64,000 bases of DNA from UBA1723 sp045629285 (GCA_045629285.1 JAZQQY010000029.1:62001-126000), one strand, 5' to 3'. Shown: positions 55,079 to 63,033, counted from the first letter of the stretch. The notes: generated by a model not told the origin, from the sequence alone. Program-made: numbers and translations.

Positions 55079-56476
55079 ATGAAGTCGATTTGTTTTTATT
55101 TTCAGATACACCAACCGTTTCGACTAAAACGTTATAGATTCTTCAATATTGGAGCCGACCACCACTATTTTGACGACGCCAATAATGAAGCTATTATAAA
55201 GAGAATTGCACAAAACTGCTACATTCCTGCCAACAATGCAATTCTTCAGATGATTAAGGAAAGCAAAGGAGCGTTCCGTATCGCCTACTCTATTTCTGGT
55301 TTGGCATTGGAACAACTTGAGCAATATTGCCCAGAAGTGATCGAAAGCTTTAAGAAACTGGCAAAGACAGGAAGCGTTGAGTTCCTTGGGGAGACTTACG
55401 CACACTCATTTGCATCTCTACGCAAAGAGAATAATGAATTCGAGAAGCAGGTAGAGGATCACTCAAAGAAAATCCAGGCATTGTTCGGACAGAAACCTGC
55501 TGTATTCAGAAACTCAGAACTACTATTCTGCGACGACATGGTCGACAGAGTCGTAAATCTTGGTTTTAACGGAATGGTAGCAGAAGGTGCTCCACAGACA
55601 TTGGATTGGAAGAGTCCGAACTACGTATATTGTTCTGCAGCAAACCAGAGAATGAAGATTCTTTTGAAGAACTGTGGAATGAGCGACGATATTGCATACA
55701 GATTCTCTGATTGGAACTGGAAGGAATTCCCATTGACAGCTGATAAATTTGTAAATTGGGTAATGGACAACCCTAACGAGCAGGTAGTCAACTTGTTCAT
55801 GAATTACGAGGTATTGGGTGAGATCCAGAATGCAAATACAGGAATCTTTGATTTCTTCAAGGCATTGCCAAAGGTAGCAGAGAGCAGAGGAATCAAATTC
55901 GTCACTCCATCGGATGTAGTAAACAATATCATGCCGTCAGACCAAATCTCAGCACCACACCCGACAACTTGGGCTAATGCAACAAAAGATTTGTCGCCAT
56001 GGCTTGCTAATTCAATACAGAACGAAGCATTCAACAAATTGTTTGCGATCACAGACAAGGTACGTCGTTGCAACAACAAGCAGATTGTTGACGACTGGTA
56101 CAAATTGCAGTCGACAGACCATTTGTACTACATGAGCACATCGTTCTACAACCAGACATTCTGTCCTTACGATTCTCCATACGACGCGTTCATCAACTAC
56201 ATGAACGTGTTGGCTGATTTCAGCAAGCGAGTAGACAGTTTCTTCCCTGCTAATGTAAGCGAAGAGGAATTGAACTCACTAGTGAAGGAGAAGCAAGCTC
56301 TTGAGGCTGAATTGGAAGCACTAAAGGCTGGAAAAAAAGCTTCAAAAGCAGAGACTAAGGCAGTAAAGAAAACAGAAGAAAAGTCAGAAAAGACAGCAGA
56401 AAAAGTAGTTAAAGAAAAATCTGTTGCAAAAGCAAAAACAACAGAGAAAAAGACAAAAAAAACAACTACGAAATAA
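55079..56476 (+). CDS. GH57 alpha-amylase/glucanotransferase with Lys/Ala-rich tail
   Basis: The product has 465 residues. GH57 motifs: FQIHQPFRL (motif 1), GSVEFLGETYAHS (motif 2), PAVFRNSELLF with the likely nucleophile Glu147 (motif 3), and the DWNWKEFPL/MNYEVLGE region (motifs 4-5). It hydrolyses or rearranges alpha-1,4-glucans in the cytosol. From ~415 the sequence becomes a coiled coil (LEAELEALKAG) then a ~45-residue Lys/Ala/Thr/Glu tail (KKTEEKSEKTAEKVVKEK...) that is not part of the enzyme family and may bind nucleic acid, anionic polymer or nothing. Last gene of the operon; terminator follows. Confidence 0.92.
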   Translation: MKSICFYFQIHQPFRLKRYRFFNIGADHHYFDDANNEAIIKRIAQNCYIPANNAILQMIKESKGAFRIAYSISGLALEQLEQYCPEVIESFKKLAKTGSVEFLGETYAHSFASLRKENNEFEKQVEDHSKKIQALFGQKPAVFRNSELLFCDDMVDRVVNLGFNGMVAEGAPQTLDWKSPNYVYCSAANQRMKILLKNCGMSDDIAYRFSDWNWKEFPLTADKFVNWVMDNPNEQVVNLFMNYEVLGEIQNANTGIFDFFKALPKVAESRGIKFVTPSDVVNNIMPSDQISAPHPTTWANATKDLSPWLANSIQNEAFNKLFAITDKVRRCNNKQIVDDWYKLQSTDHLYYMSTSFYNQTFCPYDSPYDAFINYMNVLADFSKRVDSFFPANVSEEELNSLVKEKQALEAELEALKAGKKASKAETKAVKKTEEKSEKTAEKVVKEKSVAKAKTTEKKTKKTTTK

Positions 56477-56494
56477 GCTGTTAAACAACACATT

Positions 56495-56530
56495 AAAAGG
56501 CACGTTTTGGTAAAAACGTGCCTTTTTTTT
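56495..56530 (+). terminator. terminator of glycogen operon
   Basis: AAAAGGCACGTTTT (56495-56508) pairs with AAAACGTGCCTTTT (56513-56526), 4-nt loop, followed by further T. Strong intrinsic terminator. Confidence 0.93.
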
Positions 56531-56593
56531 ATAAAAAAAGGCAAATGATAAAAAAAAAGAACTTGTTTTTCATAGTCATTACAAATTAAACTA

Positions 56594-56601
56594 TATATTT
56601 G
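56594..56601 (+). promoter_or_regulatory. -7 element for MarR gene
   Basis: TATATTTG, full match to TAnnTTTG. It predicts transcription start near 56606, leaving only a few bases before ATG 56612 and about 15 before ATG 56621. Confidence 0.5.
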
Positions 56602-56611
56602 CATAAAAATT

Positions 56612-57118
56612 ATGTGGAATATGGAAAAGGAAAACATGCGTACGTCAGTCCCTATGGAAGGATTGACTCTAGAAACAAGCGTCATTTTGGCGGTAAAAAA
56701 CGGTAGAATCAGCGAGGCTATCACTTTGTTGGCAAACAAAGAGTTAAAGGATGCTGGCCACGAGCTAACATTCGAGCAAGCAATGGTAGTATTCTTGCTA
56801 AACTTCTACGATGGTCTAACACAGCGCGATATTGCAATCTCCCTTGACAAAGACAGCCCAAGCATCACTCGTTTGATCGACGAACTTGAGGGATTGAAGA
56901 TGTTGGAGAGAAAAAGCGATCCTAACGACAGACGAGCTAAGAACATCTACCTTACATCTAAGGGAAGAGGTGTCGTTCCAGGCATCATCGACGTCACAAA
57001 GGTTGCATTCAAGAAGGCATTCAAGGGCATCAGCGATGAAGAAGTCAATGTTATGCAGAGCGTCTTGAAGCGTATGATGGACAACATGCGTGCTGAAACA
57101 AGCGGTGCTGCTCAGTAA
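56612..57118 (+). CDS. MarR-family transcriptional regulator
   Basis: The product has 168 residues from ATG 56612; ATG 56621 (MEKENMRTS) is as likely given the nearby promoter. The winged helix-turn-helix is clear: LTFEQAMVVFLLNFYDG, LTQRDIAISLDKDSPSITRLIDELE (recognition helix), and the wing ERKSDPNDRRAKNIYLTSKG, the MarR D-x-R-D-R-R-like signature. Dimerisation helices lie at both ends. It would bind an inverted repeat and respond to a small ligand. No target operator was recognised; neighbours are the glycogen operon and tRNA-Leu. Confidence 0.88.
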   Translation: MWNMEKENMRTSVPMEGLTLETSVILAVKNGRISEAITLLANKELKDAGHELTFEQAMVVFLLNFYDGLTQRDIAISLDKDSPSITRLIDELEGLKMLERKSDPNDRRAKNIYLTSKGRGVVPGIIDVTKVAFKKAFKGISDEEVNVMQSVLKRMMDNMRAETSGAAQ

Positions 57119-57148
57119 ACCATCGGAATTTATCGAGTTGAAATTAGC

Positions 57149-57180
57149 AGACCTGAGGCTTAGGGCTTCAGGTCTTTTTT
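57149..57180 (+). terminator. terminator after MarR gene
   Basis: AGACCTGA (57149-57156) pairs with TCAGGTCT (57168-57175) over an 11-nt loop, followed by T and then more T. It lies 31 bp past the stop. Confidence 0.85.
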
Positions 57181-57326
57181 ATTTTCTCCTTAATTTACAT
57201 TTAACAAATCCGATTTAACAATTAAAATTCCTCCATCTACAAATTTCAAACTTATTTTGCCTATTTATAGACATCTTCAAAATCACCACAACCCCACCCA
57301 TACACCAAACTACCTATGTATCAATA

Positions 57327-57418
57327 TATTAACTTTCATAGCATAAATAACGAATGTCTCAAACCACTATTTTGAGGCTAATGATTCAATGCGATTTATT
57401 ATCAAATGAAAGTTAATA
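57327..57418. repeat. 92-bp imperfect palindrome with 13-bp terminal inverted repeats
   Basis: TATTAACTTTCAT (57327-57339) is the exact reverse complement of ATGAAAGTTAATA (57406-57418). Nested inside are ATAAAT/ATTTAT (57343-57348, 57394-57399), GAAT/ATTC (57352-57355, 57384-57387) and CTCAAA/TTTGAG (57358-57363, 57371-57376, 7-nt loop). All pairs nest, so one long interrupted hairpin forms. It could be a miniature mobile element or a structured RNA; no target-site duplication is obvious. Confidence 0.6.
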
Positions 57419-57474
57419 AAAATGAAAAAGTGTGTTAAATAATGTAAAAATCACGTTTTGTATTTATAGAATAC

Positions 57475-57482
57475 TAATTTTG
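57475..57482 (+). promoter_or_regulatory. -7 element of candidate ncRNA
   Basis: TAATTTTG, full match to TAnnTTTG. The following GCAATGTCtAAAAA resembles GCATCGTCaAAAA after the same -7 at 21840-21847. TTTG upstream is at only 14-bp spacing. Confidence 0.5.
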
Positions 57483-57487
57483 CAATG

Positions 57488-57670
57488 TCTAAAAAATACG
57501 CATGTTTTCGAGCATAGTTTTTTAGCATTTGAGTTTATCAGCGTGTGATACGACGGAAACTCAAATTCAACATATTCCACAATTTTTTTCAGTATCAGTA
57601 TAAAAGAGAAATAAAACAAACTTTTCCATAATTTTTACAAGGGAGACAGACTCGTTTTGTCTCCTATTTT
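57488..57670 (+). ncRNA. candidate structured small RNA (~180 nt)
   Basis: Just after a -7 element come two perfect stems and a terminator-like stem: CTAAAAAA/TTTTTTAG (57489-57496, 57518-57525) with ATG/CAT inside; ATTTGAGTTT/AAACTCAAAT (57527-57536, 57557-57566) with ATCA/TGAT inside; a ~75-nt AU-rich single-stranded span; then GGAGACA/TGTCTCC (57642-57648, 57658-57664) before a T-containing tail. No reading frame fits. It does not match tRNA, tmRNA, RNase P or SRP RNA by eye. 6S RNA or an unknown regulatory RNA are possible. Confidence 0.55.
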
Positions 57671-57903
57671 GGTATATCATACTAAGCTACCAACTAATAT
57701 TTTTGCTGCCTACAGTTTTATTTCACTATCTCGACAGCCATGACGATATTTATTTAACAGCTAATAGCTATTAGCTAAAAAATTTTGTTTAGATGCAAAA
57801 ATAGCAAATGAATCGTCCTACATCTAAAAATCTGCCTATTTTAGGCAACAAATTAAGCTTTTAACAAAAAATCACGTTTTTATTGATTTTTTTGCCTCAA
57901 AAA

Positions 57904-57934
57904 TTTGCAATATTAAAAAATAGCAGTACTTTTG
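57904..57934 (+). promoter_or_regulatory. promoter of tRNA-Leu
   Basis: TTTG at 57904-57907, 19-bp spacer, TACTTTTG at 57927-57934. Full consensus, 11 bp before the tRNA. Confidence 0.72.
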
Positions 57935-57945
57935 TAATCGCAAAT

Positions 57946-58027
57946 GCGGATGTGGCGTAATTGGTAGCCGCGCTAGACTTAGGATCTAGTACTGAGAGGT
58001 GTGTGGGTTCGAGTCCCGTCATCCGCA
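57946..58027 (+). tRNA. tRNA-Leu (anticodon TAG)
   Basis: Acceptor stem GCGGATG/CATCCGC with discriminator A; D arm with AATTGGTAG; anticodon stem CTAGA/TCTAG with loop CTTAGGA, so anticodon TAG (57980-57982) reading CUA and other CUN codons; a long class II variable arm (TACTGAGAGGTGTGTG region); T arm GGGTTCGAGTCCC. CCA is not encoded (ACCG follows). Confidence 0.97.
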
Positions 58028-58034
58028 CCGGGAG

Positions 58035-58067
58035 AGAGATCAAGAGAAATCTTGATCTCTTTTTTTA
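58035..58067 (+). terminator. terminator after tRNA-Leu
   Basis: AGAGATCAAGA (58035-58045), GAAA loop, TCTTGATCTCT (58050-58060), then seven T. Very strong intrinsic terminator. Confidence 0.95.
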
Positions 58068-58123
58068 TCATCATTAAAAATTTAAGGCAAATAGCAATTG
58101 ACACTAAAACAGAATTCACCAAC

Positions 58124-58285
58124 ATGAATATTGCATTGAAAATATGTGGCGGCTTAGTTTTGTTTATGATCGGGCTAAACATATACCTTTGGAACATGAA
58201 CAATACACTACAGTCTAAATTGGAAGTTTCTCATACTCATTTGGACAGTTTGAGAGTCAGTCTTAACAGTTTGAATTCGAAGTAA
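58124..58285 (+). CDS. small single-pass membrane protein
   Basis: The product has 53 residues from ATG 58124 (the longer frame starts inside the tRNA and is not credible). One membrane helix (IALKICGGLVLFMIGLNIYL) is followed by a short coiled-coil-like tail (TLQSKLEVSHTHLDSLRVSL). It ends 6 bp before the FISUMP gene, which starts with the same layout (membrane helix, then coiled coil), so the two may pair. AAGGAG just before the next gene's ATG is a rare clear ribosome site here. Function unknown. Confidence 0.65.
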   Translation: MNIALKICGGLVLFMIGLNIYLWNMNNTLQSKLEVSHTHLDSLRVSLNSLNSK

Positions 58286-58291
58286 GGAGTT

Positions 58292-59188
58292 ATGAATAAA
58301 AATATCTTAAAGGCAGTTTCTCTTTGCTTCATGATCGTGGCCATTGTTGGTCTATCCTATTTTGCATACATGCAATTCGAGGAGAACGAGAGTCTATCTA
58401 CCGAAATCGAAGCAATCCAAGAAAAGGTATCAAAGAAAGAAAATGATATCAAATCTATAAAACAAAACATTGAGGATTTACGTATTGCGCAAAAATCGCG
58501 TAAGGAACACGAGGAGCAGAAGAAAATCATGTGGGAAGCAGAAGAATCATTTCTTGACTCTCTGTGTGCACCAGAAGAACTCACAGCAGTCGACTTAGGA
58601 CTGTCAGTCAAATGGGCAAATATAAATATCGGAGCATCTTGTCCTACTGCAAAAGGTGCACTATGTGCTTGGACTGATACTATGTTGAATCAAAAATACA
58701 GTAGTTGGGGATATGAAAACGTTCCCATAGAAGCAACTATCGACTCTTTGCGACATTTAATTCCCAGATTCGACATAGCCACAAGAGTTTGTGGAAGCAA
58801 ATGGAGGATGCCGACTAAAGAGGAATTTGAAGAACTCATTTCCAAATGCAGCATAGAATTAGACACTATAGATTTTCCATTCCGCAAAGAGTATGGTTAT
58901 ATAGTAAGGTTTACAGGACCGAGTGGCATGTCAATTGAAATGCCTTTGATGAGTAACAAACAAATTTTCTATTCCAATAGCAGTATTTTCCCTAATTCTT
59001 ACTGGACCTCTACTTACAATGATCATTATGTTGAATGCGATGAAGGGCCATGTAACCATAACGGTTTAGAATTATGTCCATTCTATTTCACTTATATAAG
59101 AGAAGAAGGCAAGTTTGGAATTGATTTTGATATCGACAACGGATCACCAGGAACTAAAATGCCCATACGTCCTGTTTGCACAAAGTAA
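58292..59188 (+). CDS. membrane-anchored coiled-coil protein with FISUMP domain
   Basis: The product has 298 residues: N-terminal membrane anchor (AVSLCFMIVAIVGLSYFAYM), charged coiled coil (~30-80; EIEAIQEKVSKKENDIKSIK), and a C-terminal FISUMP/major-paralogous-domain (~93-298) with VDLGLSVKWANINIGAS, SKWRMPTKEEFEELI, FTGPSGM, YWTSTYND and a final RPVC. The domain is often surface-exposed with a C-type-lectin-like fold and is found in adhesin/fimbria-related proteins. An anchor via membrane helix and coiled coil is less usual than lipoprotein export. AAGGAG lies 7 bp before the start. Confidence 0.82.
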   Translation: MNKNILKAVSLCFMIVAIVGLSYFAYMQFEENESLSTEIEAIQEKVSKKENDIKSIKQNIEDLRIAQKSRKEHEEQKKIMWEAEESFLDSLCAPEELTAVDLGLSVKWANINIGASCPTAKGALCAWTDTMLNQKYSSWGYENVPIEATIDSLRHLIPRFDIATRVCGSKWRMPTKEEFEELISKCSIELDTIDFPFRKEYGYIVRFTGPSGMSIEMPLMSNKQIFYSNSSIFPNSYWTSTYNDHYVECDEGPCNHNGLELCPFYFTYIREEGKFGIDFDIDNGSPGTKMPIRPVCTK

Positions 59189-59253
59189 ATCAAACTGACA
59201 AAAATTTCACTGTTCAATTTCTCACAATCACTCTAACAACCTACGCTATTTTA

Positions 59254-59284
59254 TTGCATTTTCATCTTAAATTATATATCTTTG
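59254..59284 (+). promoter_or_regulatory. promoter for GH13 gene
   Basis: TTG at 59254-59256, 20-bp spacer, TATCTTTG at 59277-59284. Full consensus, 23 bp before the ATG at 59308. Confidence 0.72.
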
Positions 59285-59307
59285 CAATAACTGAAATTAC
59301 ACAAACT

Positions 59308-60987
59308 ATGTCAAAAAAGATTTTAATATACCAGGTGTTGCCTCGCCTGTTTGGCAACATGAATAAAAAGACTAAACTTGACGGCACAATCGCCGATAAC
59401 GGTTGCGGAAAATTTACAGATTTCACTGAAGAACGTTTGGCTGAAATCAAGAATTCTGGCTATACACATATCTGGTATACAGGTGTGATCGAGCATGCCA
59501 CTAAGACCGACTATTCAGCACATAAGATTGCTGTCGACCATCCAGCTATAGTGAAGGGGCGTGCAGGTAGCCCATACGCTGTCAAGGATTATTACGACGT
59601 CGATCCTGATTTGGCTACAAACGTCGACAAGCGTATGAGCGAGTATGAGGATCTAATCGCACGCACTCGTAAGGCTGGTTTGAAGATCATCATGGACTTC
59701 ATCCCTAACCATGTAGCTAGAAGCTACAAGTCGGATGCCAAGCCACACGGAGTGCGTGATCTTGGTGCAGACGATATCACAGACGTTCGTTTCGATCGCG
59801 ATAATAACTTCTACTATCTTCCCGGCGAAATGCTTTGTGCTCAGTTCGACATGAAGGGTGAGGCAAAGGAGGAGTATGTGGAGTATCCTGCTAAGGTGAC
59901 TGGCGACGACTACTACGCCAACAATCCAGGCATCTACCAGTGGTACGAGACTGTCAAGTTGAACTACGGTCGCGACTATACTAACGGCAATAGACTTGAT
60001 ATCCATCCAATTCCGTCAACTTGGAACAAGATGCGCGACATCCTTTTGTTCTGGGCGAAGAAGAAGGTTGACGGTTTCCGTTGCGACATGGCGGAGATGG
60101 TTCCTACCGAGTTCTGGGAGTGGGTAATTCCACAAGTGAAGGAGAAATATCCATCAATTATTTTCATTGCAGAAACATACAATCCGGCTCAATATAGAGA
60201 CTATATCTTCCGTGGTCATTTCGACTATCTATACGACAAGGTTGGTCTATACGACACACTTCGTGCAATAGCAGAGTGTAAGGCAAGCGCGTCAGCCATC
60301 ACAGGATGCTGGCAGAGATTGGATGGTTTGGCACCGTCGATGCTGACATTCATGGAGAATCACGACGAGCAGCGTCTTGCGTCGAGCCATGTGCTTGGAG
60401 ATGCAGTCAAGGGACGTCCGGCAATGTTTGTTGCCGCGACAGTTTCAAATGCCCCGACAATGGTTTACTTCGGTCAGGAACTTGGAGAGCCAGCAGTTGG
60501 CGAGCAGGGCTTCAGCGGCGATGACGGAAAGACATCCATCTTCGATTACTCAGTAGTGCCATCTGTTCAGAGAAAGCTTAACGGAAAGTCGACAAAAGCA
60601 GAAAAGGATTTAGAAAAGTACTACTCTACACTTCTTAGAATCTGCCGCGACAACGAGTGTATCTCTAACGGAATCTTCTACGATGTGATGTATGTCAACT
60701 ATGAGAATGCATCGTTCGACCATCACCGTGAGTATGCATACGTAAGACGTAGCGACGAGAGAGTGTTGATCTTCGTAGCAAACTTCAGCGACGAGAAGAA
60801 AAACAACCTAATCAACCTTCCACAGCACATGTTCGAGCACCTTGGAATTCAGCAAGGCAAGGTATCGGCTACAGAGTTGATGTCGGGCAAGACGGTAAAG
60901 TTGGAATTGAGTGCATTGACTCCATTGAAGGTTTCGGTACCAGCACAGAGCGGTGTCATCCTTGAGGTTGTAATGCCTAAGAAATAA
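59308..60987 (+). CDS. GH13 alpha-amylase family enzyme, cytosolic
   Basis: The product has 559 residues from ATG 59308; an earlier start would pass through the promoter. GH13 regions: IMDFIPNHVAR (region I), VDGFRCDMAEM with nucleophile Asp260 (II), IIFIAETYNP with acid Glu289 (III), FMENHDEQRLAS with Asp353 (IV). A C-terminal beta domain follows. No signal peptide, so it should act on internal alpha-glucan such as glycogen or maltodextrin, in line with the glycogen operon 3 kb upstream. Exact specificity (amylase, maltogenic, or transglycosylase) cannot be read from the sequence. Confidence 0.92.
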   Translation: MSKKILIYQVLPRLFGNMNKKTKLDGTIADNGCGKFTDFTEERLAEIKNSGYTHIWYTGVIEHATKTDYSAHKIAVDHPAIVKGRAGSPYAVKDYYDVDPDLATNVDKRMSEYEDLIARTRKAGLKIIMDFIPNHVARSYKSDAKPHGVRDLGADDITDVRFDRDNNFYYLPGEMLCAQFDMKGEAKEEYVEYPAKVTGDDYYANNPGIYQWYETVKLNYGRDYTNGNRLDIHPIPSTWNKMRDILLFWAKKKVDGFRCDMAEMVPTEFWEWVIPQVKEKYPSIIFIAETYNPAQYRDYIFRGHFDYLYDKVGLYDTLRAIAECKASASAITGCWQRLDGLAPSMLTFMENHDEQRLASSHVLGDAVKGRPAMFVAATVSNAPTMVYFGQELGEPAVGEQGFSGDDGKTSIFDYSVVPSVQRKLNGKSTKAEKDLEKYYSTLLRICRDNECISNGIFYDVMYVNYENASFDHHREYAYVRRSDERVLIFVANFSDEKKNNLINLPQHMFEHLGIQQGKVSATELMSGKTVKLELSALTPLKVSVPAQSGVILEVVMPKK

Positions 60988-61098
60988 ATTGATTCTTGAT
61001 TGGTTCGGGCAAACCCCGAACCAACCATAAATCAAATTGTATATCAATACCCGAATTATTCCGGCAAAATAGTTATCTTTGCCTGAAAGAAATTGAAA

Positions 61099-62208
61099 AT
61101 GGCAGATTTTATCGTTTCGGCAAGAAAATACCGCCCGATGACGTTCAACACCGTCGTCGGACAGAAGGGTTTGACAGACACATTGAAAAATGCGATCTCG
61201 ACAAACCATTTGGCAAGCGCCTACCTCTTTTCAGGTCCGCGAGGAGTTGGAAAGACAACGTGTGCCCGTATCTTCGCCAAGACGATCAACTGCATGAACC
61301 GCACTGCCGATTTTGAGGCATGTGGCGAGTGTGAGAGCTGTAAGAGTTTCGCTGAGGGACGTTCGTTCTGTATCCACGAGCTCGATGCCGCTTCCAACAA
61401 CAAGGTGGATGATATCCGCATGTTGATCGACAAAGTGATGGTTCCACCTCAGGTTGGACAGAAAAGTGTCTACATCATTGATGAGGTCCACATGCTTACA
61501 ACACAAGCGTTCAATGCCTTTTTGAAGACATTGGAGGAGCCGCCTGCATACGCCATTTTCATTCTTGCCACAACAGAGAAACATAAGATCCTGCCTACTA
61601 TCTTAAGCCGTTGTCAAGTATACGATTTCAAACGTATCACAATCGACGACACTATCGACCATCTAGCCGACGTTGCGCAGAAGGAAGGTATCGAGGCTGA
61701 ACTAGAGGCATTGGCTGTCATAGCAAAGAAGGCCGACGGCGGTATGCGCGATGCATTATCAATCTTCGACCAGGTTGTGTCGTTCTGCGGCAACAACATC
61801 ACTTATAACGAGGTACTTCAGAAGCTGAATGTGCTTGACTTCGAGTTCTATTTCAAGTTCATGTCTTGTTGTAAGAATGGCGACGTATCTGGAGTGCTTA
61901 CCATCATCAACGAGGTAATCGCCAACGGTTTCGACGAAGGTCTGTTCATCAACGACTATGCACAGCATCTACGTAATGTGTTGATGGCACGTGATCCTAA
62001 GACAGTCACATTGCTTGAAGTCAGCAAACATGCTCAAGACCAGTATGTCGACGCAGCTAGAGATTGTGAAGAGGATTTCCTATACAAGAGCTTGAGAATA
62101 GCTGTAGAATGCGGAATACAGTATCCGTCATTCAAAAACAAACGACTGCTAGTCGAGCTTGCAGCAATCCGTATGTGCCAGATAATGGCCGAAAAAAAAA
62201 ACGCCTAA
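61099..62208 (+). CDS. dnaX: DNA polymerase III subunit gamma (0-frame product of dnaX)
   Basis: The product has 369 residues in the 0 frame. AAA+ clamp-loader features: YLFSGPRGVGKTTCARI (Walker A), the zinc module C-x2-C with CGECESCKSFAEG and a later Cys, YIIDEVHMLTTQAFNAFLKT (Walker B), and LATTEKHKILPTILSRC (sensor/SRC motif). It loads the sliding clamp for replication. ATG at 61099 is preferred over the TTG at 61093. The frame ends at TAA 62206-62208, right after an A10 run; the rest of tau continues in the -1 frame (62190-62834). Confidence 0.95.
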   Translation: MADFIVSARKYRPMTFNTVVGQKGLTDTLKNAISTNHLASAYLFSGPRGVGKTTCARIFAKTINCMNRTADFEACGECESCKSFAEGRSFCIHELDAASNNKVDDIRMLIDKVMVPPQVGQKSVYIIDEVHMLTTQAFNAFLKTLEEPPAYAIFILATTEKHKILPTILSRCQVYDFKRITIDDTIDHLADVAQKEGIEAELEALAVIAKKADGGMRDALSIFDQVVSFCGNNITYNEVLQKLNVLDFEFYFKFMSCCKNGDVSGVLTIINEVIANGFDEGLFINDYAQHLRNVLMARDPKTVTLLEVSKHAQDQYVDAARDCEEDFLYKSLRIAVECGIQYPSFKNKRLLVELAAIRMCQIMAEKKNA

Positions 62209-62834
62209 CGGAGCCAGCTAAAGACGACTGGTGGGATGTAGACAGCAACTACCTGAAGTCGTTCCTACAACTTTTTGCCACTGAACAACCAGCAGCGGCA
62301 GCACCTGCGGCAGGAATGCCACAACAGCAGATTCAGCAACGAATGAATCTGCAGACAATCCAAAACGGGCATACAATCACAGCCCATTCTATTCGTGGAT
62401 GCAACGATGAACAACAGCAGAACTTCGTCGTGGCAGTCAAAGAGAATAAGGTAGAGCGAGAAGTGACAAAGGGTGGACTTGAAACAGCCCGCATCAATAT
62501 CTATAATGAATGGAGAGACCAGCAACGTTCACAGGAAGCAGGTCTTATCAGTACATGCAAGTTTGAATTGGTTGACATCTACAAAATCCTTATCAAGGTT
62601 CCATCAAAAGAGACATATTCCAAGCTAAACGGAAATTTCCGCATCAACTTGCTTAATGCCCTTAAGAACCATCTGTCAAATTCAAAAATTGAGGTTCAGT
62701 ACATCATTGATGAAAATGTAGCCAAGGAGCAAGTATTGACAAACAAACAGAAGTTTGAAGCACTGCTTAAGTCTTCCCCACTCGTTCAGATGTTGATGGA
62801 CGAATTGGATTTGGTTTATTCCGAAAATCAATAA
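62190..62834 (+). CDS. dnaX: tau-specific C-terminal extension of dnaX, -1 frame
   Basis: The -1 frame reads from the A10 run (KKKRLTEPAKDDWWDVDSNY...) to ...DELDLVYSENQ, about 214 residues with no start of its own that makes sense. A Gln/Ala-rich linker (TEQPAAAAPAAGMPQQQIQQ) and helical C-terminal part (IYNEWRDQQRSQEAGLI, FRINLLNALKNHL) are what tau domains IV-V look like, contacting DnaB helicase and polymerase. Joined by a -1 slip at 62192-62201 the full protein would be about 578 residues, the usual Bacteroidales DnaX size. Confidence 0.85.
   Translation, partial: RKKKRLTEPAKDDWWDVDSNYLKSFLQLFATEQPAAAAPAAGMPQQQIQQRMNLQTIQNGHTITAHSIRGCNDEQQQNFVVAVKENKVEREVTKGGLETARINIYNEWRDQQRSQEAGLISTCKFELVDIYKILIKVPSKETYSKLNGNFRINLLNALKNHLSNSKIEVQYIIDENVAKEQVLTNKQKFEALLKSSPLVQMLMDELDLVYSENQ
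62191..62208 (+). other. dnaX slippery site (A10) with immediate 0-frame stop
   Basis: The bases are G, ten A (62192-62201), CGCC, TAA. In the 0 frame this is GAA AAA AAA AAC GCC TAA. A -1 ribosomal slip on the A run, or one extra A added by RNA polymerase, opens the tau frame. A short CCAG/CTGG stem (62214-62217, 62228-62231) lies downstream. Confidence 0.75.
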
Positions 62835-62971
62835 TTCCGATTATTAGTGGACATTCGTGGTTTTAATAGTCCAAAAGCTTTCCAAATCTTCGATTTTTCA
62901 AAAAAAATTCAGGATTTTGCTCAAAAATGAGTCAAAACAGGCAGAAATAGTGTAAAATTATGTTAAAGCTC

Positions 62972-63001
62972 TTGTTTTGAAAAAGTAAGTTTGTATTTTT
63001 G
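62972..63001 (+). promoter_or_regulatory. promoter for 63034-63231
   Basis: TTG at 62972-62974, 19-bp spacer, TATTTTTG at 62994-63001. Full consensus, 33 bp before the ATG. Confidence 0.7.
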
Positions 63002-63033
63002 GGGCATAAAGGATAAATAAAAGGATAAGTGAT

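Larger units (their letters stand above)
57119..57945. other. 827-bp gene-free region rich in structured elements
   Basis: No protein frame with support is visible. It holds a terminator (57149-57180), a 92-bp imperfect hairpin with 13-bp perfect ends (57327-57418), a promoter-led structured RNA candidate (57475-57664), a featureless stretch (57670-57900), and the tRNA promoter. Listed separately. Confidence 0.7.

Noticed and set aside
57979..58203. Minus-strand reading frame with GADDGTRTHTPLSTRS
   Set aside because: This is the classic false protein produced by the antisense of tRNA-Leu (58027-57946); it has no independent support.
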